Part shown: positions 47,665-58,400 of the stretch, piece after piece
Numbering within the stretch: the stretch's first letter is position 1
Layout of the letters: every line of letters starts with the position of its first letter
Assembly: GCA_949317995.1 (NCBI GenBank)
Contig: OX439035.1
Span: 3,834,181-3,898,180 of the forward strand
Reading direction: 5' to 3'
Origin: Acholoe squamosa
Lineage: Eukaryota; Annelida; Polychaeta; Phyllodocida; Polynoidae
Length of the DNA: 64,000 nucleotides
Notes under the pieces: model-generated
Seen by the model: the letters and a program-made list of their open reading frames with translations, nothing else
What the model was told of the DNA's origin: nothing
The model's database searches: none
Made by a program: the position numbers and the translations under genes

Positions 47665-50600
47665 TTGGCCGAAAGCCTCGGGAAACCCGAAGCGGATCCC
47701 CCCAGCCCTGGGCTAGAGGGATTCGAAGAGGATGATTACACATCCCAGCATCTGTTGTTAGACTGGAAACCCGGTCAACAACAAATGTTTAATCAGGAGG
47801 GTGTACGAAATATTTTTTCTACACCCGACCTTAGGGACAATGCCACCAGAGATGGCATCGTAAAATTGTATCCGGCTACACCCCAGACAGGAGTACCGGA
47901 TACCGGATTGTTCAGGGGAGTGTTAAGACCCCCAACTTTAGACTTGAGCGATTGGTCCCAAGTTATAACTAGCAGACGCCAGCTAGGTCCTATGGTACCA
48001 ACAGGCTCGGCTAGCGGCTTGGGTACACCAATTGCACAAAGCCCTATGCAGCGTACTGCAACCCCCCAGGGTTCAGCACCCGGTGGTGGAACCGAAGTAG
48101 CCCCACTAATGACATCGTCGGATCATGACAGCGACGATGGTAAAACCAAAAGGGACGCAATAGTCCCAGACGCGAAATCAAAAGATAAGCCTAGTGGTAC
48201 CGGACCGAAAAGCTCGGAAAGGCATCACCTAGGCCGATCTCTAGACGAAGGCTTGTCTGACTCCATGTTTTACCCTGGAGGCAATCGCAAGTCTATCTAC
48301 GGACGTCGGATGGGTCCCGGGTATAAAAATACTCAGGCCTATTTGAAAGCCAAGGAACAGGTAGAGTTACAGGCAAAGAGGCAACATGAACAATTCATGT
48401 TAGCCCAATCCAAAATAGAGGAGGAAGCTAAGTCCCGGATCGGAAAATTACGATCCGTTGAGCAGGAGGCGATTCTAAAAGAATCCGACCTCAAATATCG
48501 TCTATCCTCCGTATCCCATCGGTTGGAGCGGAAGGAAAGAGACGCACAGGAAAAAGAAAAGAGGCTGGCTGAGTTAGAAATCGAGGAAGCCAACAAACTT
48601 AGAGCAATCGACAAGGCTAGAGCCGAGGAGGTTGCTAAGGCTCGGGATGTAAATAAATTACAAACTGAGTTGCACGCAATGGAGGAGAAGCTTAAGAAAC
48701 TTCAACTCCGGAAAGCTGAGACAGAAGCCAAGATGGTCTCGGAACAAGCCGAGATCAGGAAGGAGACTACTGAATATAACAGGTCTCAGAAAGAGAAGGG
48801 TGAAAAGTACCGCCTACTTAAGGATACTTTTAAGCGAGAGGCAATGATTGCCCAAGAAGAAAGAAACCGAGCTGTGGCTGAAAATGAAAAGATTCGATCC
48901 GAAATCTTGGCAGAAAACGCACAGCTTAGGGAGGAACAGCGAAACCTGACTACAGACGTAGCTACCCTCACAATAAATAAGTCCGCTATGGAGAGTTATT
49001 TACAGGAGCAAGAGGAAACACATGCCCCTCCGGCGAGTAGGGTGACAAACCCGAACTCGACGTTCGTGAAACAGGGCGACCCGGTCTCCTGTTCTACACC
49101 GAAGAATCCGCAGTATAATCCTTTTGTAAATGATAATGCTTCGCGGAACGTAGATCAAGGGGGTGTTTACATCAGAACCCAAGATAAGCACGGTCGAACT
49201 AGTAGAGTCCGGATAAGTGAGGTGCCCATAGTCCACAACCTGGACCCGGACTATACCCCTAGAGAGGCTTCCGACAGTAGTGCGGAGACCAGTGGGTTCC
49301 ACATTCATGTGGATCCTAGTAACGACCCGGGGCTGGGTGCTGGTAATGACAACACCCAACCGAATCCATCAAACGATGGCGGCCAGTCAACGGGAAACCA
49401 GCCATCCGATGGCGGGTACCAAGGCGCGCAAAGGGGGGGCGCTGCTTCGGGTGCCACAAGCTATAGTGGTACCTCGGGTACCGGCCCCAACCAAGGTAGT
49501 GCGAGTTATACGAACCACGGTGGTACACAGTGGACGTATACTCAACCTCCACCACCGCCTCCACCTGGCAATTCGAGCTTCGGTGGTATAGGGGGCAACC
49601 GGACCTTGAATGAAACCAAGGCGATTGAATGGAGCAAACAGCAATGCACTAGATTGATGTATGCTCCCAATTCTGCCCGAAGGGTAGCCGTTATCCCTAA
49701 AGAATATGACGGTACTCGACCATGGAAAGAGTGGTTTGAAGATTTCATCGATGTGATGAACTGTAATGGATGGACCCCATACGAGGCCAAGCCACATCTG
49801 GTGAGATGTCTGAAAGGCGGGCCGGGTCGCATGGCTGTAGAGCAATGGCGAACCTGGTACGGCCTCGTTGGGAGTTTTGAGCAGTTAGTAGAAACTGCTA
49901 GTGGACTGTTATGCAATATGGTCAAGGAAGACCCGATGGTCCGTTTTAAGAAACGCACACAGAAGCCGAATGAAGCTTTCAGAGCATACGGTATGGAGCT
50001 CCATGCCCTGCTAAGTAAGGCCAGACCCGGTACTGAAAACCAGGACTGGTATATGGACGATTTGATCACTCAATTCGTCAAGGGTCTAAGAGACCGAGAT
50101 GAACAAATAGCAGCGAAGGATGCCTGGAAGGAGGGCATAACACTACACGGCATATTTAATGGTATAGATATGGCCGTGAAAAAGCGAGCTATGTTAGCTG
50201 GGGACATACCTAATGCCAGCGGCTTGGTACCCCTGGCATCGGTGACCCAGCAGTCGGAGGTCGATACTCCATCAGACGACTTCGAATTGATTGATATCGA
50301 ACAGGAAGACGGCACCTTCTGTTCGATGCAATTAAGGAAGAATACTTCAGGTAGGAAGTATATTCCCAGGAAATCTTTCAATAAACAAAGGGACTCTAGA
50401 CCTTCATCCGAGGTCAAGAGTGACCCGAAGGCTGTCGATAAGGCGGTCAAGTCCATTGTAAGCACTGACAAAGTGAAGACTCAGTCCCCGGACATGACCA
50501 AACTTCTGGAAGACATGTGTAAGAAAATTACAGATGCCATCCAAGCCAATCGGCAAAGACCCCGGGTGGATCGCCGAACGGTTAAGTGTTTCAGGTGCCA

Positions 50601-50724
50601 GCGCATGGGACACTACTCATCTGAATGTACCGCTACTAAGCCGGTAATGGCTGCCTTCTATGAAGCCGAAGACGACGGCGTAGAAAGGGAGAATGCTAGG
50701 GATTCCACAGATGTGGAAAACTAG
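47665..50724 (+). CDS. gag: Gag polyprotein of element B
   Basis: Forms the particle that packages element RNA. The open frame is about 1019 residues from a TTG at 47665. The first ATG is at 47785 (MFNQEGV), and the frame stays open upstream through the PBS, so the start is uncertain. Residues about 220-450 are Lys/Glu/Arg-rich and strongly coiled-coil-like. A Gly/Ser/Pro-rich stretch with eight consecutive prolines follows. The capsid-like region (WKEWFEDFIDVMNCNGW...AYGMELHALLSKA) is near 690-830. A CCHC zinc knuckle, CFRCQRMGHYSSEC, has ligands Cys975, Cys978, His983 and Cys988. It is long for a Ty3/gypsy gag because of the N-terminal coiled coil. The TAG stop overlaps the pol frame. Confidence 0.9.
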   Translation: MAESLGKPEADPPSPGLEGFEEDDYTSQHLLLDWKPGQQQMFNQEGVRNIFSTPDLRDNATRDGIVKLYPATPQTGVPDTGLFRGVLRPPTLDLSDWSQVITSRRQLGPMVPTGSASGLGTPIAQSPMQRTATPQGSAPGGGTEVAPLMTSSDHDSDDGKTKRDAIVPDAKSKDKPSGTGPKSSERHHLGRSLDEGLSDSMFYPGGNRKSIYGRRMGPGYKNTQAYLKAKEQVELQAKRQHEQFMLAQSKIEEEAKSRIGKLRSVEQEAILKESDLKYRLSSVSHRLERKERDAQEKEKRLAELEIEEANKLRAIDKARAEEVAKARDVNKLQTELHAMEEKLKKLQLRKAETEAKMVSEQAEIRKETTEYNRSQKEKGEKYRLLKDTFKREAMIAQEERNRAVAENEKIRSEILAENAQLREEQRNLTTDVATLTINKSAMESYLQEQEETHAPPASRVTNPNSTFVKQGDPVSCSTPKNPQYNPFVNDNASRNVDQGGVYIRTQDKHGRTSRVRISEVPIVHNLDPDYTPREASDSSAETSGFHIHVDPSNDPGLGAGNDNTQPNPSNDGGQSTGNQPSDGGYQGAQRGGAASGATSYSGTSGTGPNQGSASYTNHGGTQWTYTQPPPPPPPGNSSFGGIGGNRTLNETKAIEWSKQQCTRLMYAPNSARRVAVIPKEYDGTRPWKEWFEDFIDVMNCNGWTPYEAKPHLVRCLKGGPGRMAVEQWRTWYGLVGSFEQLVETASGLLCNMVKEDPMVRFKKRTQKPNEAFRAYGMELHALLSKARPGTENQDWYMDDLITQFVKGLRDRDEQIAAKDAWKEGITLHGIFNGIDMAVKKRAMLAGDIPNASGLVPLASVTQQSEVDTPSDDFELIDIEQEDGTFCSMQLRKNTSGRKYIPRKSFNKQRDSRPSSEVKSDPKAVDKAVKSIVSTDKVKTQSPDMTKLLEDMCKKITDAIQANRQRPRVDRRTVKCFRCQRMGHYSSECTATKPVMAAFYEAEDDGVERENARDSTDVEN

Positions 50725-53700
50725 TGGGGGTTGTGTCAACGGCATCTGACATGGCCCCGAGTGGGAACGAATGCCAAAATGCTACCGGGGGTATCCCGGT
50801 GGAAGATTTCGAGTCAATTACACCTGGAGGCCGGGTGGCTGAGGGTGCGCACCCCTGCACCTCGGCCGGGGCCAGGGACCCTAGTGTTGATATGTGCAGG
50901 AGTAATCATATGGAGGCGAGTGGCCACACTAGGGGAGAGGAAGGATGGATCAAAGAGTTGATTCGAGTGTGTGGGACACGCCTTCCCCCAAGTCATCCGT
51001 GTCTGGAATTCCTGAGAGGACTCGGATTGAATCTTGGTGATTCGGGAGACTTTCACCAGTTTACCAGTAACCCCTCGCCTTTAGGGGGGAGACGGTGGTA
51101 TGTACCCATATCTGTGGAAGGCCGGGTGGGGGAATTCTTGGTGGATACTGGAGCTAGTCATTCATGTGTGTCCAAAAGATTCTTCGATTCGGTGGCCGGC
51201 AGCCATGAGAACCTCAAAACGGGGGTAAATGCTTGCACGGCCGACGGAAGCAGCATGCGTACATTTGGTAGGACGTTTATGCCTATCCATATAGGAGGCA
51301 AAGAGTTTGTTCTTTCGCCAACTATAGCAGAGGTTAGTGATGACGGAATCCTCGGATTGGATTTTGCAAGCTTATACGGGGCCGTCTTGGACCCGAGGGA
51401 CGGTAGTATGGGTATACGGAGCCCGTATGGCTTGCATGTCCAATGCGTATTGAGACAGGTGTCTTCGGTCGCAGCAGTGGTACATACGGTGAAGATCCCA
51501 CCGGGTACCACTTGCGATGTCCTTTGTGGCGGATCCATGGCTCAGAGGAATGAAACTGGAGTCTACGAACCCGACATGGTGTATTTGTCAAGCATCGGGT
51601 TAGACTCAGTGGATACATTAGTGGCTAATGCAGCTTGGTCCGTGTTACCCATAACTAACCGAAGTGGTTCAGTGGTTTATTTGAGGCGAGGCGACAGTGT
51701 TGGAAGGATGAGTTCGGTAGAACATGTCGCCGAGGCTAAATTTAACAAACCACTAAACCCAGTTAGTCAGCATCCTATGGATGAAGAATTCCAAAAGCTG
51801 ATTGATCAGTCAGATTTAAAGAATACGGACGATAAGGATTGCCTAGCGAGACTTCTACAAAAGTACGAAGGTGCTTTTGGTAGGGAAGGAGGCCCGGTGG
51901 GTAGATCCGATAAGGTGTTGCACACCATAGATGTGGGCAACGAGAAACCTTTTAAAATCCCGTATCGTAGACTTCCCCTTAAAAAGAAGTTAATCTGTGA
52001 AGAGCAAATACAAAAACAGTTGGACCTAGGGGTAATCGTGCCTAGCTCGAGTCCCTGGTCCAGCCCTGTTTGTATGACTACTAAGAAAGACGGTACAATC
52101 CGCTTTTGCGTCGACTACCGGAAATTGAACGGTATAACAAAGAAGAACTCGTATCCTTTACCAAGGATAGACGAGACTTTAGATAGCTTGGGCGGAAACC
52201 AATGGTTCTGTACCTTGGATTTACAGTCCGGATATTGGCAAATACCAATGCACCCCAAAGACAAGGAGAAGACAGCATTCTCCAGTCATATGGGGCTGTT
52301 TGAGTATAATGTCCTACCCTTCGGATTGTGTAACGCCCCCGCTACGTTCGAGGCTATGATGGAATCCTTACTGAGTGACCTTTTGTGGAAGAAATGCCTG
52401 GTTTACTTGGATGATGTGGTCGTGTTCGGCAAGTCATTCAAGGAATGCCTGGCAAATCTGCAATTAGTCCTCGACCGGATACTATCAAACGGTCTTAAAC
52501 TTAAACCCAAGAAATGTAATTTGTTTAAGAAAACCATTACATACTTGGGAAGGATCATTACTCCTAACGGAGTAAGTGCGGATCCGGAAAAATTAGAAGC
52601 TGTAGAAAATTGGGAAAGACCCACGAGTGCTAAGGAGGTGAGATCATTTTTAGGATTTTGTTCCTATTATCGTGATTTCATACCGAATTACTCTCGTGTC
52701 AGCTTCCCCATGCAGTGCTTAGCTCACTGGACCCCGGGTAGGGCACGGGACCCATTCCCATGGACCAGCGAGCAAGAAGAGTCTTTTAATAAAATAAAAG
52801 ATTTATTTAGGAATACACCTGTGTTGAAATATCCCACTCCCGAGGGACATTTCATCTTAGACACCGATGCGAGCAATGATGCGATTGGGGCAGCTCTCTC
52901 TCAGGTCCAAGAGGGAGTCGAAGTGCCAATAGCATTTGCTAGCAACACGTTAAGCAAGACACAGCGAAATTATTGTACCACCAAGCGAGAACTCCTCGCT
53001 GTGGTGGTGTATACGAAGAAGTTTAAGCATTTCCTTTGGGGAAGTGACTTTACTTTAAGAACAGACCATTCGTCTCTTAGGTGGCTCCTTAACTTTAAAG
53101 ACGCCGAGGGGATGATTGGACGTTGGTTAGCTCACCTATCCGAATTCGGATTAGAGCATAAACAAATAGAGCACCGACCCGGTGCTAAACACATCAATGC
53201 GGATGCCTTGTCAAGACGGCCTATCCGAAGGTGCCAAAATGCCATATGTGAAGACTGCGGGGCCCACAATGCTGTGGTAGCCGGGTTGGTATTTAATTAT
53301 ACCACCCCCCGTATCCCCTGGGAGGAGGCTGTATGCAGCTATCTCGATTGGTCCCCGGAGACCATCAAGAAGTTTCAACAGTCAGACCCCACCACTGCGC
53401 GCATAATGGAATACCTACGGTCAGGTATTAAACCGGCAAGGCCTCTAGTTTCCCTGGAGGATAGGGAAGCGAGGCGGTTGCTGGCTCAATGGGCCGAGCT
53501 AGAGATCCGAGACGACATACTATGTAGGTGGAAGACAACTCCCACCAACGGTAGGTTGTTGCAAATAGTGATACCCGCCCCGATGAGGAGGGATATCATG
53601 TATTATTGCCATGGCCACCAAACGAGTGGCCATTTCGGTAAGAGAAGGTCGATAGAGCGTCTACAAAGGCGTTACTACTGGCCCGGTATGAGAGGCGACC

Positions 53701-54959
53701 TGCTCCGGTGGATCGCCACTTGCCCGGATTGTTGTAAAAACAAACCGGGACCCGGCCTGGGTAAGCAACCCTTATCACAGGAATTGTTTGGTGTCAGATT
53801 TGCTCGAATAGCGATAGACATCATCAGTGGGATTAAGACGACGCCGCGAGACAATACTTGTATGATGGTCGTAACTGACTATTATACTAAGTACACTCGG
53901 GTGTTCCCCCTTCCCAACCACAAGGCCGCCACATGCGCGGAGGCATTTGTGAAAGGCTGGGTGCTGCATTTGGGTGTTCCCCTTATGATGCACAGTGACC
54001 AGGGAAGGGAGTTCGAGTCAGAACTTTGGCAGGAAATGTGCCATTACCTAGCCATTTGTAAGACCCGAACAAACCCGTACCGACCACAGTCGGATGGGCA
54101 GGTAGAACGCTTCAATAGAACCCTCATACAAGTACTAAAGCCCCTGGTTAATACCCACCAGGATGACTGGGATGAACAGTGCGAGTTTGTAGTACATGCC
54201 TACAACAACACTGTCCATTCATCAACTAACTGCACCCCAAACATGCTAGTGTTCGGCGAGGACATCATAATGCCCGCCGACTTAGTGTATGGAGTGGTTG
54301 GAATAGACCCGGAGGCGCCTTGCACGGTGCTGTTTGTAGAGTCATTAAGGGACCGGTTCAAACAGGCATACGAGGCCGTTCGGAAAGAACTGCTGAAGAG
54401 TGCGAAGTGGCAGAAGGTGGGCTATGACACCAATGCTAAACGAATTCGTTTTAATGTTGGGGACAAAGTACTAAGGTACTACGAGCCGCTGGATAAGCTG
54501 AAGCTCGTAACGCCTTGGGAAGGTCCATTTAAAATCGTTCGCGTCATCTCCGAGTCCACGGTGATGATAGAGGACTGCCTGACGGGTAGGAAATGGAAGA
54601 CAAATGTCGGAAAACTTCGGCCCTGGAAGGGGCGCGAAGAGGCGGAGAGGGAGTTCGGTTACAAACCACCTGTATCTGTCCCTAGCGGACCGAGCGTGGT
54701 AGTACCGACGAAACGCCCTAGAGGCCGGCCGAGAAAGACGCCGGGAGACGAGGTTATAGTAAAAAAGAAGACGAAGGCCAGGAAACGACCTAATCGTAAG
54801 AAATGGAAGAAAGTCTCGCTGAGTGAAGGCATTACGTATGGGAAGGGTCCCGCTCTGACTAAGCGAGATCCAGAAAAGGCCGTACGTAAAGCCGGGAAAA
54901 ATAAAATGCTAACCGAAGGCGTTAGACGCAGCCCCCGGTTGAGGTCTGCTGTAACCTAA
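50724..54959 (+). CDS. pol: Pol polyprotein of element B (PR-RT-RH-INT)
   Basis: 1411 residues counted from 50724, in the -1 frame relative to gag; the first ATG is at 50751. Aspartic protease: VDTGASHS (Asp141) and ILGLDF. Reverse transcriptase: VDYRKLN, LPFGLCNAPATF, and YLDD at 561-564. RNase H: LDTDAS near 713 and RTDHSSLRWL. Integrase: zinc-binding HxHxxxxH (963-970) with Cys1000/Cys1003; catalytic Asp1032, Asp1092 and Glu1128 with the expected 35-residue spacing. A GPF/Y-type segment (WEGPFKIVRV...VGKLRPW) follows. The C-terminus is very basic and includes KRPRGRPRK, an AT-hook-like motif. All catalytic residues are present. No chromodomain is seen. Confidence 0.95.
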   Translation: MGVVSTASDMAPSGNECQNATGGIPVEDFESITPGGRVAEGAHPCTSAGARDPSVDMCRSNHMEASGHTRGEEGWIKELIRVCGTRLPPSHPCLEFLRGLGLNLGDSGDFHQFTSNPSPLGGRRWYVPISVEGRVGEFLVDTGASHSCVSKRFFDSVAGSHENLKTGVNACTADGSSMRTFGRTFMPIHIGGKEFVLSPTIAEVSDDGILGLDFASLYGAVLDPRDGSMGIRSPYGLHVQCVLRQVSSVAAVVHTVKIPPGTTCDVLCGGSMAQRNETGVYEPDMVYLSSIGLDSVDTLVANAAWSVLPITNRSGSVVYLRRGDSVGRMSSVEHVAEAKFNKPLNPVSQHPMDEEFQKLIDQSDLKNTDDKDCLARLLQKYEGAFGREGGPVGRSDKVLHTIDVGNEKPFKIPYRRLPLKKKLICEEQIQKQLDLGVIVPSSSPWSSPVCMTTKKDGTIRFCVDYRKLNGITKKNSYPLPRIDETLDSLGGNQWFCTLDLQSGYWQIPMHPKDKEKTAFSSHMGLFEYNVLPFGLCNAPATFEAMMESLLSDLLWKKCLVYLDDVVVFGKSFKECLANLQLVLDRILSNGLKLKPKKCNLFKKTITYLGRIITPNGVSADPEKLEAVENWERPTSAKEVRSFLGFCSYYRDFIPNYSRVSFPMQCLAHWTPGRARDPFPWTSEQEESFNKIKDLFRNTPVLKYPTPEGHFILDTDASNDAIGAALSQVQEGVEVPIAFASNTLSKTQRNYCTTKRELLAVVVYTKKFKHFLWGSDFTLRTDHSSLRWLLNFKDAEGMIGRWLAHLSEFGLEHKQIEHRPGAKHINADALSRRPIRRCQNAICEDCGAHNAVVAGLVFNYTTPRIPWEEAVCSYLDWSPETIKKFQQSDPTTARIMEYLRSGIKPARPLVSLEDREARRLLAQWAELEIRDDILCRWKTTPTNGRLLQIVIPAPMRRDIMYYCHGHQTSGHFGKRRSIERLQRRYYWPGMRGDLLRWIATCPDCCKNKPGPGLGKQPLSQELFGVRFARIAIDIISGIKTTPRDNTCMMVVTDYYTKYTRVFPLPNHKAATCAEAFVKGWVLHLGVPLMMHSDQGREFESELWQEMCHYLAICKTRTNPYRPQSDGQVERFNRTLIQVLKPLVNTHQDDWDEQCEFVVHAYNNTVHSSTNCTPNMLVFGEDIIMPADLVYGVVGIDPEAPCTVLFVESLRDRFKQAYEAVRKELLKSAKWQKVGYDTNAKRIRFNVGDKVLRYYEPLDKLKLVTPWEGPFKIVRVISESTVMIEDCLTGRKWKTNVGKLRPWKGREEAEREFGYKPPVSVPSGPSVVVPTKRPRGRPRKTPGDEVIVKKKTKARKRPNRKKWKKVSLSEGITYGKGPALTKRDPEKAVRKAGKNKMLTEGVRRSPRLRSAVT

Positions 54960-55479
54960 CTCAGTACACAACGAGCTGCTGCGTGTTGTCCGCCATAGGC
55001 AGGCAACATACGTTCCACGGCCTGAGATGTCGAACGCGCCCTCCCCGGGTGGCTGTATCCCGTGAGTGGCGGTCGGATTAACCGGTACATTCGCTTTAAA
55101 GCGTTGTATACACCGCTAAGCTCCAGACGATAGCACTCGGGTAGTAGGCCGCGTCTCACATGTCGAGTCGAATGTTGGTTCGGATCTAGTTCCCTAGGTG
55201 GCGCTGCTGGTGTGGCGGGAAAGCGCGGAACTAGGTCACCGGATAGCCATGGCGGGATCTCGCGAGACGAGAGGTCTGACGTCATACTGGTCATAACTAG
55301 GGCGGACTCGTGGTGGTTAGACGCCACCCGTTTTTGCTCTAGTTATTTGTCGGCGGTTATACAGCCTGTAGCTGTCGTGTTAGCCTAGCTAACCCCCCCA
55401 AAGCCTTTCTGTTGGACGAATCCTTCGGGAGGAGTCCAACAAAACTTGCCAATTAATTTTGGAAGTCGAACCCGGTGCC
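54960..55479. other. Spacer between pol and ORF3 of element B
   Basis: 520 bp. Its minus strand has an ATG-started frame of 123 codons (54956-55327) ending on the pol stop; no domain recognised. The direct-repeat-like CTGTTGGACGAATCCTTC / GAGGAGTCCAACA around 55410-55440 forms a hairpin just before ORF3. Confidence 0.5.
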
Positions 55480-58400
55480 ATGGCACAGGGAACGATTGAC
55501 GCTGCGCGTCAAACAGCCAACATTCCGTTGGAACAAGACGAGGACCCGAAGGTCCCGTCTCGGGTCGAGGAATCTATGGATTCTTCGACAGAGGAGGCCG
55601 CCCGGACGCTCACGGCTATGGCCGAGGCAACCGACCGGGAGAGGATGCCACCTCCACCCCCGCCACGCCCGGAGCGCCCGTCCACAACAGACGCTTCGGG
55701 TAGCAAAGTGGATGTCCTGGACATTCCAATGTATCCTCCGGGATTCAGGACGCAGATCAGACGTCTAGCACACGTTGATCGCCAGGAAGGTATCGTGTAT
55801 ACCTCCTGGGGAACGTACATCCCTATGCACGCCTCCATGTTCGGATGCGGGCCCATGGCAGTGGAACAGGGCGTGCCCGAGCCCATACCAGATGAACTCA
55901 AAACTATGGTAATGGACTCGTGTAGTGACGAGCTGGCTGACAACATGCCAGTTTCTTGGCTCCGCAACTACCTAAAGTTGGCGGAGAATATGGCGACTAA
56001 CGAGAATTTAGCTCGAGCCGTCTTGATCTCTGCGGGCATTATCCAGAAGGCCACGGAGTTAAGGGAGTCCGAATCCGACATGGATACAGACTCCACAGTA
56101 ACCTTGTCGTCGGTGGAAACCGACCGGGTCAAGCGATTGACCCGTAAACCTGCACCCAAGGGTCCTCTCACTGAGAGCGACCTGGAGGCTGAAGATGTCC
56201 GCATCGCCGTCGAGAGGTCCACGACCGAGACCGACCCAGCTGCCGACATTCCAGAGGCACCTGGCGAGATCTCGGAAGAGGACATCTCGCGCCAGCAGGC
56301 TGCTGTAGAGGCAAAGCGAATCGAGCTTGCCAAGCAGCAGAAGGAGCTCACCGCAGCTCGCCGGGCCCATCGCAAGCAGCAGGCCCAACGAAAAACGGAG
56401 ATCTCTTCCGACTCTGACTCCCCAGTCAGCGGAAGGAGGAGCCCTCGGACAGGGGACAGGAGCCGACGCGAGTCGGATTCCAGTCCCGAAGTTCCGGCCC
56501 AACCGACTAAGGTTGTGCGCCGGAAGAAGAAGAATGGAGCGAAAGCGTCTCCGGTAGAGCCCACGCCCCCCACCAAGCCGAGGGGTAAGGGCAAACCGAA
56601 GACGCCCGCTCCCGCCACTACAACCACCACGGTAGCCACCTCGGTTACTGCATCTTCTGCAGCCAGCACGTCGGGTGCAAAGACGAAGTCCCCTACCAAG
56701 GCTCCGACTGGTACTACTACCTCCAGCCGAGCCGGCCGTAGGGGAGCTGACATATACACGGACAGCGAGGAAAGCGAAAGCGATCCAGAGCTGCCCGAGT
56801 CTGCCAAATCTGATTTGGAGTCCGTGACAACGTGGGAAGAAATGACCACGGATGTTCCCAAGGACGACAATCAGAAATGGATGTGGAAGAATGCAGCCGA
56901 GGGGTTCAAGGAACGGACTCCCCGCTGCTTCGCGGACTGTGCTTACGACACAGTCCATTATATGTGTCCGAGCGCCGTCAATAAGGACGGTGACAGCGAT
57001 GACGAGGAGTGGATGAAGTCCGGCCCCTCGGATACGCCAGTAGGCAAGTTCTACCTGATTTGGATTGACCAGCTCAAGTCCAAATTAGGCTCGATCTACA
57101 GCTACGAGGCCCGGACGAAAGTCCAGTGGGCAATGACCCAATGGGGACCAACCGGCAACCGCCGAAGGTGCCCGTTTGAGTCTTGCCAGCTGTCTCTCAC
57201 GGGTGAGAAGATGTTCGAGACGAAGCCCCGCTTCGCTCGACACATCGTCGAATTCCATATGCATCACAAGCCTGTGATGATGTGTGTGCTCGGGGACCGC
57301 CCGAGTAAACATTGTGATGGCTCGTTCAGCACTCACCGGCGCCGAGACATGGCTCTGCATTTGCAGAAGGCCCATGGCATCGGCCTGGAGAAGACCAGGA
57401 AACGAGCCATCAAGTGCTTCAGCGAGCTCCTTGCAAATTGGTCCGCGCTGAGCATAAAGGAAGTGAAAGAGCAGGCATTCGAGACCGGATTCTGCTCGTG
57501 GAAGAGCGGCAACTTGCTGACTTACTTCCAGACGAACTCCTCGTCCACAAAATTCGGGATGCCCAGCGAGGTGCACCTGAAGGTAAAAAAGTGGCGAGGA
57601 GACGACAAGCGAGAGAAGGCCAAAGCCCGCTCTAAAGGTCCAAACGGAGGCACAGTCACGACTACTGCTTCCAAGAGGACCCGAGCAGACCGGTCCGTGA
57701 GCCCTTCGGGTGGCAAGGACCAGCCCAGACCAGCCAACCCAGCTGATCGTCGCGAGTCGGGACAACAGGTCTCGGCTCTGGAGATGCCTGGCAACCAGGC
57801 CCGCAGGTCGGGTAGCCAGGCGACCGCATCGGCGACTCCAGCCACCTCCACACCTGCACCCGCGGAACAACGCCCGGGCGAAGCCTCTGGCGGCCAGGAT
57901 GATGGGGGCGAACTGTTCGCTCCCCCATCCGGGTATTCTACTTGGTGGGCTGGAGAGGGATCCTCCGGCAAACGCCCCACGTACAGTGAGTACGCGGCGA
58001 AGTTCCCTTCAATGGGACCGGCTGGACCCGAGTCGCAGGTCCTTACCCCCTTGGGCCGGGCCAAAGCTCGTGGTAGGGGCCGCGGTGGGCTGGAGTCCAC
58101 CCGAGGCTCTCCAGGTGGTGGCCGAGGCCGAGGAGGCATCACGGTAGAGGGCCCGTCTGCTCCTCCAACAGGCACCCCGCCTGTCTCAGTGGAGGCCCCA
58201 GCGCCACCACCAGTGATAGTTCCACCAACGGGTCCTCGGGTACCCCTAATGGAACTAATCTCCGGTACCCTGTCAGGTCTTCAGGATCCGAACACGTTCG
58301 TTGACCACCGCGATGTCCGAACGGTTCAGATCCAGAATGAGCTGATGGAAGAATGGCAGGCATTGCACCGCCAGAAGTCTGTTGACTACTGGCGTGTGAT

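Noticed and set aside
47411..47743. Minus-strand ORF across the element B 5' LTR and PBS
   Set aside because: Lies over LTR, PBS and gag start with a second copy over the 3' LTR; no protein motif.
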